A DNA stretch of 64,000 bases from DAOTWY01 sp003696565 (lineage in GTDB: Bacteria; Chloroflexota; Anaerolineae; Aggregatilineales; Phototrophicaceae): positions 1 through 64,000 of the forward strand of contig DAOTWY010000083.1 of assembly GCA_034435635.1 (NCBI GenBank). The letters are read 5' to 3'. Positions 43,807 to 52,909 of this stretch are shown piece by piece. The number at the start of each line of letters is the position of its first letter. Position 1 is the first letter of the stretch. Position numbers and translations under genes: made by a program. The notes beneath the pieces were generated by a model. The model made no database searches, had not been told where the DNA came from, and saw nothing but the letters and a program-made list of their open reading frames with translations.

Positions 43807-46218
43807 ATGAGCCTACAGAGACGAATTTTCTTGATGGTTGTTGGCTTACTCCTCGTTGTGCTATTGCCCACAATTGCTATTTTTACCTTAAATACACGTA
43901 ATGCCCTGTTTCAACAAGCCAAAGCGAATGGGCAGTTAATCGCTGAATTGCTGGCATCCAGTACGGGATTTATTGAGAGTATTCCTGTTCAAGCCGAGGC
44001 ATTTATTTCGGATCAAATGGTTGTTCAAGCGCGTATTGCTGCACATTTGGTGGCAATTGCAGAAGCTGCGGGGTTATCTCCTGATGAGATTAATGCTCAC
44101 CTGCGTGATATTGTAAACACCACTGTATTAGATGAGTTTTGGATCACAGATGAAAACGGCTATGCTTATTTACGTTCAGACCCATCAATTGAATTTACAT
44201 TTAATCCTGATCCAGAAATCCAACCACAGGCGTATATCTTCTGGCAATTGCTTTCTGGTGCTGTAGATCAGGTTATACAAGAAGCCCAGGTGCGTGAAGT
44301 TGATGATCAAACATTTAAGTATGTCGGTGTAGCTGGCATTGATAAGCCGCGTATTGTTCAAGTTGGTTATAATATTGGTGTATTAGATATCTTGATTGAC
44401 CAGGTTGGGTTGCCGAATCTCGTTCAGCGTTTGATTAATGAGCGAAGCGTTAGTGCCATCTGGATTGTAGACAATAATTTGAATTTACTTGCCTCAGATG
44501 GAATTAGCTCACCTGATATTGATATTAACTTTGACCCAAGTGATCGAGAGACTGTCCAGCAAGTTCTTCAAACAGGGGAATCCCTCCAATATACTCAAGA
44601 TGGTTTTTTGCATGTGGTAACCCCGGTTGTCAATAATGAACAGATTATCGGTGCGGTTTTAGTTTATGTTTCTTTGGAAGGTGTTCAAAACGCTATTCAA
44701 CAGGCACTAATTTTTGCGGTGCTTTTGAGCCTTATTGCAGTTGGAACTGGTGCGATAGCATCCCAACTCTTGTCTCGTTGGATTTCACAACCAATTTTAC
44801 ACTTAAGTCAGGCGGCAGAAGCAATTGCCAATGGGGAATGGGATTATGATATACCACTGACTCGTAATGATGAAGTGGGTACATTGGCACGGACTTTTAG
44901 TGCAATGTCTGCACGAATCCGTGATTTAATTAACCAATTTGAAGAACGTGTAGCAGATCGCACCCGCGATCTACAGATGGCAACAGCCTCCTCTGCACAA
45001 TTGGTATCTGAATTACAGCTTGCCTATACCGTTGGACGTAAGATCACTGAAACTTATAATATGCCGGATTATCAACAGCGTATCATGAGCGTGATTGCTC
45101 AAAGTTTTGATTTATATACCGTCTTACTTTTTGAGCCAGATAAAGATCATAAACGGTTGATTTTACGTGCAGCAGCAGACCGTCAAGGTGTGTCAATCAT
45201 GCCGGAAATATTTCCAGAAATTGATCTTGACGCAAATTCAACCGTGGCACTTGCTGCACGAATGCGGGAAACCGTAGCTGTCAATGATGTCACAAAATCG
45301 AATGTTTATATGCCAATTGACGCACTTCCAGCGACTAGCGCAGAGATTGCCATTCCATTAGTGATCGGTGGTGAACTCATTGGTGTGCTGGATTTGCAAT
45401 CAGAAAATGTCAACGTATTTGACAATAATATGCTACGGTTTATGGAAAATATCGCGGCACTGGTCACACTTTCAATAAAAAACGCTCACCTAAAACAGCA
45501 TGTATCTAATGCCCAGGCAGAAATAGAGGTAATACGCAAAAATCAAACACAGTTTATCAGTCAATTATCGCGGGATGTTCGTCTGCCATTGTATGACTTG
45601 TTAGATACAACTGAAATCGTAGCAGATGGCTTTATGGGAGAAATTACACCCGAACAAGCAAAATCATTACATCAGGTTGTGGATAAAGGGGATGAGTTAC
45701 TCTCCAACTTAAATGAAGCATTAGGCATTAGCCGCATTGTGGTTGATGGATTACCACTCTATGTTGAAAACATTAATCTGCACCATAGTTTAGAGCCAAT
45801 TATTGCTATCACGCGCGATTTGGTGAAGAACCGCCCTATAGAAATTGTGGTTGATATGCCAGAAAGTCTGCCTGAGCTTTATGGGGACGATCGCCGGATC
45901 CGTCAAATTTTCTTGGGGTTGCTTTCCAACGCGGCAAAATTTACAGAACAAGGGCATATTACAATTCAGATTGAACAACAAGCGGATAAAATCCATGCCG
46001 TTATTCAAGATACTGGGCGTGGCATCTCACAAGAAGAACAACAACAACTTTTCAGTATGGCACTCGTGAGCCAACAGGAGGTAAAAGGTGCTAGCCGCGC
46101 GCTCCGTTTGCCCTTAACACGCAAATTTATAGAAGCGCACGGCGGTAAAATCTGGTTAGAAAGCACGCCAGGTGTGGGCACAACATGCCATGTCACATTG
46201 TTGGTTGCAACGCCATGA
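43807..46218 (+). CDS. Degenerate sensor histidine kinase (HAMP-GAF-HATPase)
   Basis: 803 residues. TM1 (about 10-28), a large extracellular sensor (about 35-295, dCache-like), TM2 (about 298-318), HAMP (about 318-378), coiled coil, GAF (about 405-565), then HisKA and HATPase_c. The H box reads QLSRDVRLPL: residue 589 is Arg where the phosphoacceptor His should be. The N box (LLSNAAKFT) and G1 (DTGRGIS) remain, but G2 is GASRALRLPL with no GxGLGL. It is thus likely a pseudokinase or relay-incompetent sensor. ATG 43807 follows AAAAGGATG. Convergent with elp3 (26-base overlap); no response regulator adjoins. Confidence 0.88.
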   Translation: MSLQRRIFLMVVGLLLVVLLPTIAIFTLNTRNALFQQAKANGQLIAELLASSTGFIESIPVQAEAFISDQMVVQARIAAHLVAIAEAAGLSPDEINAHLRDIVNTTVLDEFWITDENGYAYLRSDPSIEFTFNPDPEIQPQAYIFWQLLSGAVDQVIQEAQVREVDDQTFKYVGVAGIDKPRIVQVGYNIGVLDILIDQVGLPNLVQRLINERSVSAIWIVDNNLNLLASDGISSPDIDINFDPSDRETVQQVLQTGESLQYTQDGFLHVVTPVVNNEQIIGAVLVYVSLEGVQNAIQQALIFAVLLSLIAVGTGAIASQLLSRWISQPILHLSQAAEAIANGEWDYDIPLTRNDEVGTLARTFSAMSARIRDLINQFEERVADRTRDLQMATASSAQLVSELQLAYTVGRKITETYNMPDYQQRIMSVIAQSFDLYTVLLFEPDKDHKRLILRAAADRQGVSIMPEIFPEIDLDANSTVALAARMRETVAVNDVTKSNVYMPIDALPATSAEIAIPLVIGGELIGVLDLQSENVNVFDNNMLRFMENIAALVTLSIKNAHLKQHVSNAQAEIEVIRKNQTQFISQLSRDVRLPLYDLLDTTEIVADGFMGEITPEQAKSLHQVVDKGDELLSNLNEALGISRIVVDGLPLYVENINLHHSLEPIIAITRDLVKNRPIEIVVDMPESLPELYGDDRRIRQIFLGLLSNAAKFTEQGHITIQIEQQADKIHAVIQDTGRGISQEEQQQLFSMALVSQQEVKGASRALRLPLTRKFIEAHGGKIWLESTPGVGTTCHVTLLVATP

Positions 46219-48046
46219 TTTGATAGAGCCGCCCATCATCAAACCCACGCTTGCGATAATATTCGCGCGTGCCAATGGCTGAAATCACTGCCAACCGTTT
46301 ATAACCTCGTTGGCGGCTGATTTCTATGGCATGGTCAATTAGCTGTGTTCCTAACCCAAGGTGTTGCGCTCGTCCCGGTTGTAGTTCTCCGATGCTTACC
46401 GCTTGACCATATACATGGATTTCACGGATGATTGCCGCCTCACTTAATTCATCTGTTAGCGGTGTTTCATCCGAATAGGGTAAAGAAAGCCGTAAAAACC
46501 CGGCAATATTGCGCTCGCGTGTAATGAATTGCAAAAAGACTTCATCCGCGCATGATGTTTTATACCATACTTCATCAAGCGTTAAATCACTTAACGAAAC
46601 TTGTTGTTGACGAATTTCACGCGCACGAATATCTGGACTGCGCTGCTCGCGTTTTTTTAGCTCATTTTCCACAATTTGCCGGAAATTCGTTAACTGGTTA
46701 CCCACCACAATATCCGTTCCTGGAATATCGCGGATAACGCGCGTGAGCCTGCAATATTCTGGTGTTCGCATAAAACATTCCGTCAGGACGTGCAGAAGTT
46801 CTTCGTGGGTGTATGGTTGCCAACTGCCATCCTGGTATCTCTGCATTAATTCTGCGCTTTCGATCAATGAACATGGATAAACTTTAAGTTCATCCGGGCA
46901 GAAATCTGGGTCATGAAACATACGCTCATAATCCTGAATGTCAAGCTCTGGTGTGGAACCATATAGGTTAGGCATCCAATGGGCATGTATCTTAAATCCA
47001 GCTTTGCGCAACAACTTGACTGCTCGTCGTGTTGCCGCAACGTCGTGCCCACGTTTGTTCAAACGCAGGACATCATCATTCAGGCTTTGGAAGCCGATTT
47101 GTACTTTAGTGCAACCTAAACGCCGAATCCGCAACACCTCTGCTTCACTGATATGATCTGGACGTGTTTCGATAACTAAGCCAACTGCACGACACGCTGC
47201 GGTCTCGTTTTCCAAATGGGCAGCTTCTAGCTCTTCCCATGTGGCAAACTCATCAATTGGAGAGCGTTCCCGCACACCTGTGATAATTTCCTCTACCAGC
47301 TCTCTTGAGCGATACATTTCTTGCTTATAGACATTTTGAACCACTTGGTTATAGCTTTGTTCCAATGTGATGCCGTGAACTGTGACGTTGATGAGATTGT
47401 TTTTGGGGTGAAGTTGAGATGCTGCTTCTAAAGCTGCTTCTACTTCTGCCCGGCGATCAATCCCTTTGCCAAAGTCATGTAGTGCATCAAATATCCGTTT
47501 GATAAACCAGATTTGATATGTTTCTGGATAAAATGACCAGGTACCGCCCAACACAATAATTTCAATTTTATCGGTCGGGTGTCCTAGGTTGTAATAAGTC
47601 AATAACCGGATATATGTTTGCAGATACGGATCAAAACTATTCTGTTCAGCGCGTTGTGCTCCAGGTTCGTCAGAGAGGTAACTCTTGGGCATTCGCACAT
47701 CATTTGGGCAGAAAATACACGTTCCTGGGCAAGGAAAAGGCTTAGTTAATACGGTCACAGGCGTTACGCCGGAACTTGTGCGAACGGGCTTGCGCCGTAA
47801 CCGCTCTAATACCTCATCGTTAAATGGGGGAAGTCCGTGTTGCCCGGCTACCTCACGATACACCTGGATCAACTGACTACGGCTGTACATCCCGCCTTCT
47901 GGACGTGGATATTTTCGCAATAGATTGGTAAATTCCTTTTGGCTCAAGCGTTGTGGAGCAGCAATCACCGCTTTGAGAATCGCAAGAATCGGCTCCAGAT
48001 GATCTTCCAATACCAGATTATTCTTATCCATTACAATTTTTCTCAT
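46193..48046 (-). CDS. elp3: tRNA uridine(34) acetyltransferase Elp3
   Basis: 617 residues: radical-SAM domain with three cysteines in PCPGTCIFCPND, followed by a GNAT domain with RAQHLGLGTQLID and GTREYYRKRGF at the C-terminus. It makes the carboxymethyl (cm5) type modification of wobble uridine using acetyl-CoA and SAM. Bacteria usually lack it; Dehalococcoides (also Chloroflexota) has a well-studied one, and it works alone without other Elongator subunits. ATG 48046 or ATG 48031 may start; neither has a clear RBS. Convergent with the kinase. Confidence 0.93.
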   Translation of the reverse strand: MRKIVMDKNNLVLEDHLEPILAILKAVIAAPQRLSQKEFTNLLRKYPRPEGGMYSRSQLIQVYREVAGQHGLPPFNDEVLERLRRKPVRTSSGVTPVTVLTKPFPCPGTCIFCPNDVRMPKSYLSDEPGAQRAEQNSFDPYLQTYIRLLTYYNLGHPTDKIEIIVLGGTWSFYPETYQIWFIKRIFDALHDFGKGIDRRAEVEAALEAASQLHPKNNLINVTVHGITLEQSYNQVVQNVYKQEMYRSRELVEEIITGVRERSPIDEFATWEELEAAHLENETAACRAVGLVIETRPDHISEAEVLRIRRLGCTKVQIGFQSLNDDVLRLNKRGHDVAATRRAVKLLRKAGFKIHAHWMPNLYGSTPELDIQDYERMFHDPDFCPDELKVYPCSLIESAELMQRYQDGSWQPYTHEELLHVLTECFMRTPEYCRLTRVIRDIPGTDIVVGNQLTNFRQIVENELKKREQRSPDIRAREIRQQQVSLSDLTLDEVWYKTSCADEVFLQFITRERNIAGFLRLSLPYSDETPLTDELSEAAIIREIHVYGQAVSIGELQPGRAQHLGLGTQLIDHAIEISRQRGYKRLAVISAIGTREYYRKRGFDDGRLYQIMALQPTM

Positions 48047-48090
48047 TGATTATATGATTAAATTTACTAAGCTCGATCAAGAATGTCGCG

Positions 48091-48111
48091 CTTGCTGTTT
48101 ATCAGCAAGCA
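48091..48111. other. Perfect hairpin in the elp3/48324 divergent intergenic region
   Basis: GCTTGCTG-TTTAT-CAGCAAGC, an 8-bp stem, 45 bases upstream of elp3 on the minus strand and 213 bases upstream of the gene at 48324. The remaining 277-base gap holds no ORF. Could be a regulatory element or an operator. No T-run on either strand. Confidence 0.35.
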
Positions 48112-48323
48112 ATTAATTATCATAAAAGAAATTGTATCATGCCTGTTGGGGTTCATAAAACTGATAAATTTCCGAAGAGTGGGGAATATGGTGGATATTG
48201 GTTAAAATGATGTACTTTAAGCGTGGCAATACCGAGATGCTCCAATGATTTGGAACTCGTTCATTGCACATCCAGCTAATTCAGGTAGAATCGTTGCAAA
48301 TTCGTTTTAGGATTGTTTAACGC

Positions 48324-49310
48324 ATGGAACATAATCGCGGCATCAGCTTAATCATCATGATTGCGCTAATCATTACTATGCTCCTCATGTTTTTAACGCA
48401 GTTGCGTACTCAAAATGATTTGAATAACACCCAAACCACGCTCACTGCACAATTTAATGGAATGAATGCGACCAGCACACAAAACGCTGCTGAAGTCGCA
48501 GCTCTTCGTACAGAATCAGCTCAACAAGTGTTAGATGTACGAAGCGAGATGCAAACAGCGGTGGTTAATGTGGTGGGGACTGTCCGCGCGGATGCTATCC
48601 AATCTGCTAATGCTACAGCCACATTGCAAGCACAGGTCTATCAGACTGCACAAGCCGATGCAGTTAGCCAGGCACGTGTGGAAGGCATGGATATTGCACA
48701 AGGGACATTGATGCCGGTTATCAGCACATTGCAAAGCCAATCAGAAAACTACAGCGCAACCCTGAGTGTAATCGCAACGCAACAGGCGATTATCCCATCT
48801 GCAAACGTTAATGCCAATCGGTTGAGTTATAATCAAACATTTGATACAGCTAGCAGTTGGCGATATGCAGGTGCCCGTGTTCAAAATGGTGAACTGATTT
48901 TACGTACATCCTATGATGGCGGGACTGTATCAACTATCAACTCGGAGTTGTCTTTTGCAGCGGGCTATTTGGAAGTGCATATCGATACCCGTAATTGTCC
49001 CCCAACGACACTAGCTGGGTTGATCTATGCTCAAACTTATCTGTTTTTAGTTTCTTGTGATGGGCAAAGTTGGGTTGCTGCTAAATACACTGATGATCAA
49101 TATCAAGTGTTAGATTTTGGACTATCACAACCCTCCTCTATTCAAACACTAGGCATCATGTTAGAAAACGCCATGTTGACGGTATATATCAATGGTGAGC
49201 CAATCAGTAACCTGCTAATAAACGTTTTGGATAATCAAACCGTTGGGTTTTATCTTATGGCAGAACATGAGGCAATTGTCTATTTTGATAATCTACGGGT
49301 ATGGCAATAA
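48324..49310 (+). CDS. TM-anchored coiled-coil protein with LamG-like C-terminal domain
   Basis: 328 residues. One TM (about 8-25), then about 130 residues of Ala/Gln/Thr-rich helix that should form a coiled coil (AAEVAALRTESAQQVLDVRSE repeats), and a C-terminal beta domain (about 175-328) with a strand pattern like the concanavalin/LamG fold (TFDTASSWRYAGARVQNGEL, LEVHIDTRNC, VYFDNLRVW). Two Cys could form a disulfide. It should protrude from the membrane as a stalk with a carbohydrate-binding-like head. ATG 48324 has no strong RBS. Ligand unknown. Confidence 0.72.
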   Translation: MEHNRGISLIIMIALIITMLLMFLTQLRTQNDLNNTQTTLTAQFNGMNATSTQNAAEVAALRTESAQQVLDVRSEMQTAVVNVVGTVRADAIQSANATATLQAQVYQTAQADAVSQARVEGMDIAQGTLMPVISTLQSQSENYSATLSVIATQQAIIPSANVNANRLSYNQTFDTASSWRYAGARVQNGELILRTSYDGGTVSTINSELSFAAGYLEVHIDTRNCPPTTLAGLIYAQTYLFLVSCDGQSWVAAKYTDDQYQVLDFGLSQPSSIQTLGIMLENAMLTVYINGEPISNLLINVLDNQTVGFYLMAEHEAIVYFDNLRVWQ

Positions 49311-49393
49311 CCAGCTTAGGACAATTCTAAAACTCACGTTAGAAAAATCTAATTTTAAGGCTCAAAATGACACAATTTGTTGTACGATAAGTC

Positions 49394-49422
49394 TTGACAA
49401 CCTGTTTTGAAGGGTTTATTAT
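49394..49422 (+). promoter_or_regulatory. Sigma-70 type promoter of tRNA-Ala
   Basis: TTGACA (49394-49399), 17-base spacer, TATTAT (49417-49422). This is the best consensus promoter in the window, ending 12 bases before the tRNA. Confidence 0.8.
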
Positions 49423-49434
49423 ATTTTCTCAAAC

Positions 49435-49507
49435 GGGCCTATAGCTCAGTTGGGAGAGCGCTTCAATGGCATTGAAGAGGTCAAGAGTTCGAGTCTCTTT
49501 AGGTCCA
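49435..49507 (+). tRNA. tRNA-Ala (GGC)
   Basis: 73 nt cloverleaf. Acceptor GGGCCTA/TAGGTCC (one G-T pair), D stem GCTC/GAGC, anticodon stem CTTCA/TGAAG with loop ATGGCAT, anticodon GGC, T arm AAGAG-TTCGAGT-CTCTT, discriminator A. The CCA end is not encoded (TCC follows). Own promoter upstream, terminator downstream. Confidence 0.97.
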
Positions 49508-49510
49508 TCC

Positions 49511-49546
49511 CCCCTTCAACAACAGTTTGAAGGGGTTTTTTGTTTT
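49511..49546 (+). terminator. Rho-independent terminator after tRNA-Ala
   Basis: CCCCTTCAA (49511-49519) and TTGAAGGGG (49527-49535) form a 9-bp stem followed by TTTTTTGTTTT. It ends the tRNA transcript 4 bases after the tRNA. Confidence 0.9.
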
Positions 49547-49563
49547 ATAGAAAGGTGTTGCTT

Positions 49564-49725
49564 GTGTCAAAACGCCGCAACCTATTGGACGATATTGTAG
49601 AAGGTGCCCGCCGCGTGCTGGAACAAATTGTTAATCCAGATAAGGGGAAAAAGCGCGCGCCTGTTCCGGTGCCAGTCCGCCCACAAAAACGTCCCCCAAC
49701 ATCCAATTATCCGACCTATCACTAG
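49564..49725 (+). CDS. Small basic protein
   Basis: 53 residues from GTG 49564, with AAAGGTG 7-13 bases upstream. Half is an amphipathic helix (LLDDIVEGARRVLEQIV), half a basic Pro/Arg tail (KKRAPVPVPVRPQKR). It resembles DNA- or RNA-binding small proteins only by composition. It lies just after the tRNA terminator and 66 bases before ppa. I recognise no family; an ORF that starts upstream at 49540 overlaps the terminator and is less likely. Confidence 0.5.
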   Translation: MSKRRNLLDDIVEGARRVLEQIVNPDKGKKRAPVPVPVRPQKRPPTSNYPTYH

Positions 49726-49791
49726 TTGCCATAATGTCACACCATCGCCTAGAATCAAGCTATCTTATGTAGTAGCAAAGGTGAATGATCG

Positions 49792-50337
49792 ATGAGTTTG
49801 CATCTATGGCATAATCTAGCACCTGGTCCAGATGTCCCGAACATCGTTTATGTTGTTGTGGAAGTACCCAAAGGCAGCCGCAACAAGTATGAATACAGCA
49901 AAACTGCGGGGGTCATCAAACTGGATCGTGTATTATATAGTCCGCTGCATTACCCTGGTGACTATGGTTTTATTCCTCAAACTTACTTTGATGATGGTGA
50001 TCCGATGGACATCTTAGTGATGATGAATGCACCAACATTCCCCGGATGTGTTATTGAAGCACGACCATTAGGGATGTTTAAAATGATTGATAAAGGGGAG
50101 CCAGATTATAAAATTCTGGCTGTGCCAGCAACAGACCCTCACTTTGCAGAATTTCGTGACTTTAGTGACTTTCCTTCTCATTTTCCGCGAGAGGTGGAAC
50201 ATTTCTTTATGGTCTATAAACACCTTCAAGGTACAGAGGTTGAAAACGAGGGGTGGGTTGGCACAAAGGAAACACACGAAGCCATCCACCGATCTATCGA
50301 AGCATACCGCCAAAAGTTCCCACCATTAGGTGTTTAG
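49792..50337 (+). CDS. ppa: Inorganic pyrophosphatase
   Basis: Soluble family I enzyme hydrolysing PPi to two phosphates, which drives biosynthetic reactions. 181 residues with the signature DGDPMDILV (about 67-75), the active-site E-x-K segment VEVPKGSRNKYEYSK, and YPGDYGFIPQT. Metal-binding Asp residues are all present. ATG 49792 follows an AAAGGTGA RBS. Full length. Terminator at 50349-50381. Confidence 0.96.
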   Translation: MSLHLWHNLAPGPDVPNIVYVVVEVPKGSRNKYEYSKTAGVIKLDRVLYSPLHYPGDYGFIPQTYFDDGDPMDILVMMNAPTFPGCVIEARPLGMFKMIDKGEPDYKILAVPATDPHFAEFRDFSDFPSHFPREVEHFFMVYKHLQGTEVENEGWVGTKETHEAIHRSIEAYRQKFPPLGV

Positions 50338-50348
50338 CATGAATAACC

Positions 50349-50381
50349 ACAGGGGCAACTAGCTAGTCGCCCCTGTTTTTT
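50349..50381. terminator. Terminator hairpin between ppa and the 2TM gene
   Basis: ACAGGGGC (50349-50356) pairs with GCCCCTGT (50369-50376) around an ACTAGCTAGT palindrome, followed by a T-run on the plus strand. Good terminator for ppa. The stop codon of the convergent minus gene lies inside the T-run (50380-50382). Confidence 0.85.
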
Positions 50382-51126
50382 AAGTTTGGTTTGTATCGTC
50401 TGGGGTGTCATCATTGCTGGAAGAATCGTCCTCTGGTGGGTTAGGTGGCAGGGGAATGTCATCTAGGGGAAGCACCACACGAGATGATTCAGTTGCATCA
50501 TTCGGCTTGACATCCGGTCTTAGTCCAAAATCAACAGTGCTTTGAATCTGTTGCTGCTGACGACGCACAAAATCGGCAAGCTGTTCTGGCGTACGGATAG
50601 ATTGCCCCCATTGTGAAGCTTCATCTCCCATCACAGTTAATGTGCCTTCTGCATAAATCTTGAGTGTGTTCCAATATACTTGATCATCGGGGATTTTATC
50701 TGATGGTGAAAGAGCATCTGCCACTTCTAAATTTTCCAGTGCAGACTCAAAAATATTGGTCAGCTTGTCCCACTGATATAAATCAGACAGCGTGCTGAAA
50801 ATTGAGCCAAACACCGGCATAGCAACTGAACAAATAGCTAAAACGATAATGACAATTTCTAATGTTCCACAATATGAAGCTGGTTCGCTACCGGCTTTAA
50901 CAGGGTTACAAGCGGTGCCAGTTGTAAATGAGATTTGCACAATCAGCCCTGCTAATGTAGCGGATAACCCTGTCAGTAAGGCAAAGGTGGCGCGAATGCG
51001 GTTAACTTGTGTTCCTGCCTGGGTGTTTCGCTCGATGGCTCGCTCATAATACGCTTTCTGATCTTTTAGCACAAAGCGATCAAATAATTTGTAACGTGCT
51101 TGCATTTCTTGGCGTGGCATCTTCAT
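50380..51126 (-). CDS. SLATT/DUF4231-like two-TM protein (second of pair)
   Basis: 248 residues. A YYERAIERN helix (about 25-33) leads into two TM helices (about 43-66 and 88-112), then a soluble helical part (about 120-200) and an acidic Pro-rich tail. This is the organisation of SLATT domains, 2TM pores linked to SMODS- or SLOG-based nucleotide-sensing systems, though I see no such partner gene here. Starts 3 bases after the stop of the similar upstream gene, with GGAGGG in the end of that gene, so they are co-expressed. The assignment rests on layout and composition, not on a strong motif. Confidence 0.6.
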   Translation of the reverse strand: MKMPRQEMQARYKLFDRFVLKDQKAYYERAIERNTQAGTQVNRIRATFALLTGLSATLAGLIVQISFTTGTACNPVKAGSEPASYCGTLEIVIIVLAICSVAMPVFGSIFSTLSDLYQWDKLTNIFESALENLEVADALSPSDKIPDDQVYWNTLKIYAEGTLTVMGDEASQWGQSIRTPEQLADFVRRQQQQIQSTVDFGLRPDVKPNDATESSRVVLPLDDIPLPPNPPEDDSSSNDDTPDDTNQT

Positions 51127-51129
51127 AAT

Positions 51130-51819
51130 TTATTTTCCCTCCAGTGATATATTGCTAGGATTACCACCACGATTAATATCCGCAGCCCGCCGTGAAAGCA
51201 GCATTTCCCGCGTGTATCCGTGAACTTGATCATATGGGGGTAGGTTAATTAAATAACGAAAATACTCCCGTCGCAATGACTCCGCTCGTCGCCGTGCTTC
51301 GATCCAACGTTGTAGAGGTGGTTGACGTGCACCCAATGTTGCGACATAGGTGGTTAAAAGTGCAACTAGTGTCTCTGCAAATGCTAGCCAAGGCACTAAG
51401 CTAGGATTGCTATTGATTGCTAATCCCATCATAGAGCCAAATAGCGTTGCTAGGGCAGCCAGCGTGATATAATAAATTTGGAATAGGCGATAACGATTTT
51501 GATGAAAAGCCGCTTCATGATCTCGCTTAATAAACAAACGTAAAAGTTCTTTTTCAAGATACTTAATATCTTGTTGAATTCGTTCAGCTGTTTCCGCATC
51601 CAGCGTTTTTAAGAATTGATCTAACTCATCCTGGTCAATAAGTTGAAATTTTTCATTGGGTGGTGGAAAAGATAAGACTGGCATTTGCTTTAACCAGATG
51701 GGCCAATGCTCACGAAAAGCTGGCGGCAGTTGGGAAACGGGTTTGGCTTTATGCTCAATATCGGTGATTATTTTATGTTCTTGGTCAGCTTGAGTCTCGA
51801 CTGGTTTTTGTTCAGACAT
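51130..51819 (-). CDS. SLATT/DUF4231-like two-TM protein (first of pair)
   Basis: 229 residues. A cytosolic N-terminal section (about 1-105), then two hydrophobic helices (about 112-135, LAALATLFGSMMG; about 143-163, ETLVALLTTYVAT), then a helical region with IEARRRAESLRREYFRYLINLP, typical of the DUF4231/SLATT post-TM helix. It shares layout with its neighbour but not obvious sequence identity, so they may be complementary subunits of one pore. Divergent from the thioredoxin gene. No sensor or nuclease gene is next to them. Confidence 0.6.
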   Translation of the reverse strand: MSEQKPVETQADQEHKIITDIEHKAKPVSQLPPAFREHWPIWLKQMPVLSFPPPNEKFQLIDQDELDQFLKTLDAETAERIQQDIKYLEKELLRLFIKRDHEAAFHQNRYRLFQIYYITLAALATLFGSMMGLAINSNPSLVPWLAFAETLVALLTTYVATLGARQPPLQRWIEARRRAESLRREYFRYLINLPPYDQVHGYTREMLLSRRAADINRGGNPSNISLEGK

Positions 51820-51929
51820 AAGGTACGCCCTTTATGCATCTTGTTTGAAAATAGTATGAGTTGTCTTTCACATTATTGCAAGTAAAAAGTCCCGTTATTG
51901 ATGCGTCTAGAGGGTTAGGAGGGATAACT

Positions 51930-52646
51930 ATGCCAATTTTGGATACACCAATTACAGCAAACGATAACACATTGAACAAAGTTTTGGCACAAAAAAAGCC
52001 AACTATTCTCATTTTTCATAAAACACTAGATACGCCCCTTGAGGATGCCCTGCGGTCTTTGGCTCAAAAGCACAGCGGCAAATTGTTTTTGGTCAAATTA
52101 GCGGTAGATGACGCTCCGATAGCGTATGAAAAATATAACAGCCCTGCTTTGCCTGCTTTAATTGCTTTAGAGCATGGATTCATGGGAGCTAAAGTTAAAT
52201 CTCAAGCGGAACGTATTCGTCCAAAAGATTTACGTGCTCATGTTGAATATCTGTTAACTGATAAGCCACTTCCTCAACCAAAAGAGAAATCGCATCAGAA
52301 CACTGGGCAAAGCCGAAAACAATCACATGGAGCAAGGGAAGTGACCAGCGCGACCTTCCAGCGGGAAGTGCTTAAGAGTAAACAGCCTGTTCTGGTTGAT
52401 TTTTGGGCACCATGGTGTGGTCCATGTCGTGCAATCGCCCCCACAATTGACCGCTTGGCTGATGAATATGCAGGACGAGTTAAAGTTGTCAAGGTGAATA
52501 CTGATCAAAACCGTCAATTAGCCATGCAATATCAAATTCAGTCAATCCCGACTACTATTCTATTCAAAGATGGTAAGCCGGTGCAGCGTATTATTGGGGC
52601 AAACGCTGGCGCAATTCAAAATGCACTGCGCTCAGCAGTAAATTAA
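51930..52646 (+). CDS. Tandem thioredoxin-fold protein
   Basis: 238 residues. The C-terminal half (about 135-238) is a standard thioredoxin with WCGPC (Cys163, Cys166), the SIPTT cis-Pro loop and FKDGKPV. The N-terminal half (1-110) also looks like a thioredoxin fold, with VKLAVDDAP and an ALPALIAL loop, but it has no CxxC, so it is likely a binding module. A Gln/Lys/Ser linker joins the two. ATG 51930 has AGGAGGG seven bases upstream; the upstream open frame to 51861 is discarded. Its 3' end overlaps the convergent gene at 52643 by 4 bases. Confidence 0.9.
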   Translation: MPILDTPITANDNTLNKVLAQKKPTILIFHKTLDTPLEDALRSLAQKHSGKLFLVKLAVDDAPIAYEKYNSPALPALIALEHGFMGAKVKSQAERIRPKDLRAHVEYLLTDKPLPQPKEKSHQNTGQSRKQSHGAREVTSATFQREVLKSKQPVLVDFWAPWCGPCRAIAPTIDRLADEYAGRVKVVKVNTDQNRQLAMQYQIQSIPTTILFKDGKPVQRIIGANAGAIQNALRSAVN

Positions 52647-52909
52647 CGGATATTTCGCGCCTGATAAGCTGTGATGATTTCATGCTGTAGAATGTCAAAC
52701 ACGTCAATCCGGCGGGCAGAATCACGTAGGGCGTACAGATCAAACTCAAAGTAACTGCCATTTTGTTCTGGTGCGGTGATGCTAATGCCCGCCTTATCGC
52801 CAGGGAAGGGAGTATCAGGAAAAACGCTAACAAAACAGCGTACATTGAGTATTGCCCCGATAATTAAACAAGTTGCATCTAGTTGTTGGCGAAATTCATC
52901 CCAACTCAT
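52643..52909 (-). CDS. Small hypothetical protein downstream of nudix gene
   Basis: 88 residues, alpha/beta mix, with no signal peptide and one moderately hydrophobic helix (LIIGAILNVRCFVSVF). I chose ATG 52909, with GGTGGG ahead; the frame is open to 52990 but that part overlaps the nudix gene throughout. As chosen it overlaps the nudix gene by 14 bases, hinting at translational coupling. I do not recognise the family. Confidence 0.6.
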   Translation of the reverse strand: MSWDEFRQQLDATCLIIGAILNVRCFVSVFPDTPFPGDKAGISITAPEQNGSYFEFDLYALRDSARRIDVFDILQHEIITAYQARNIR

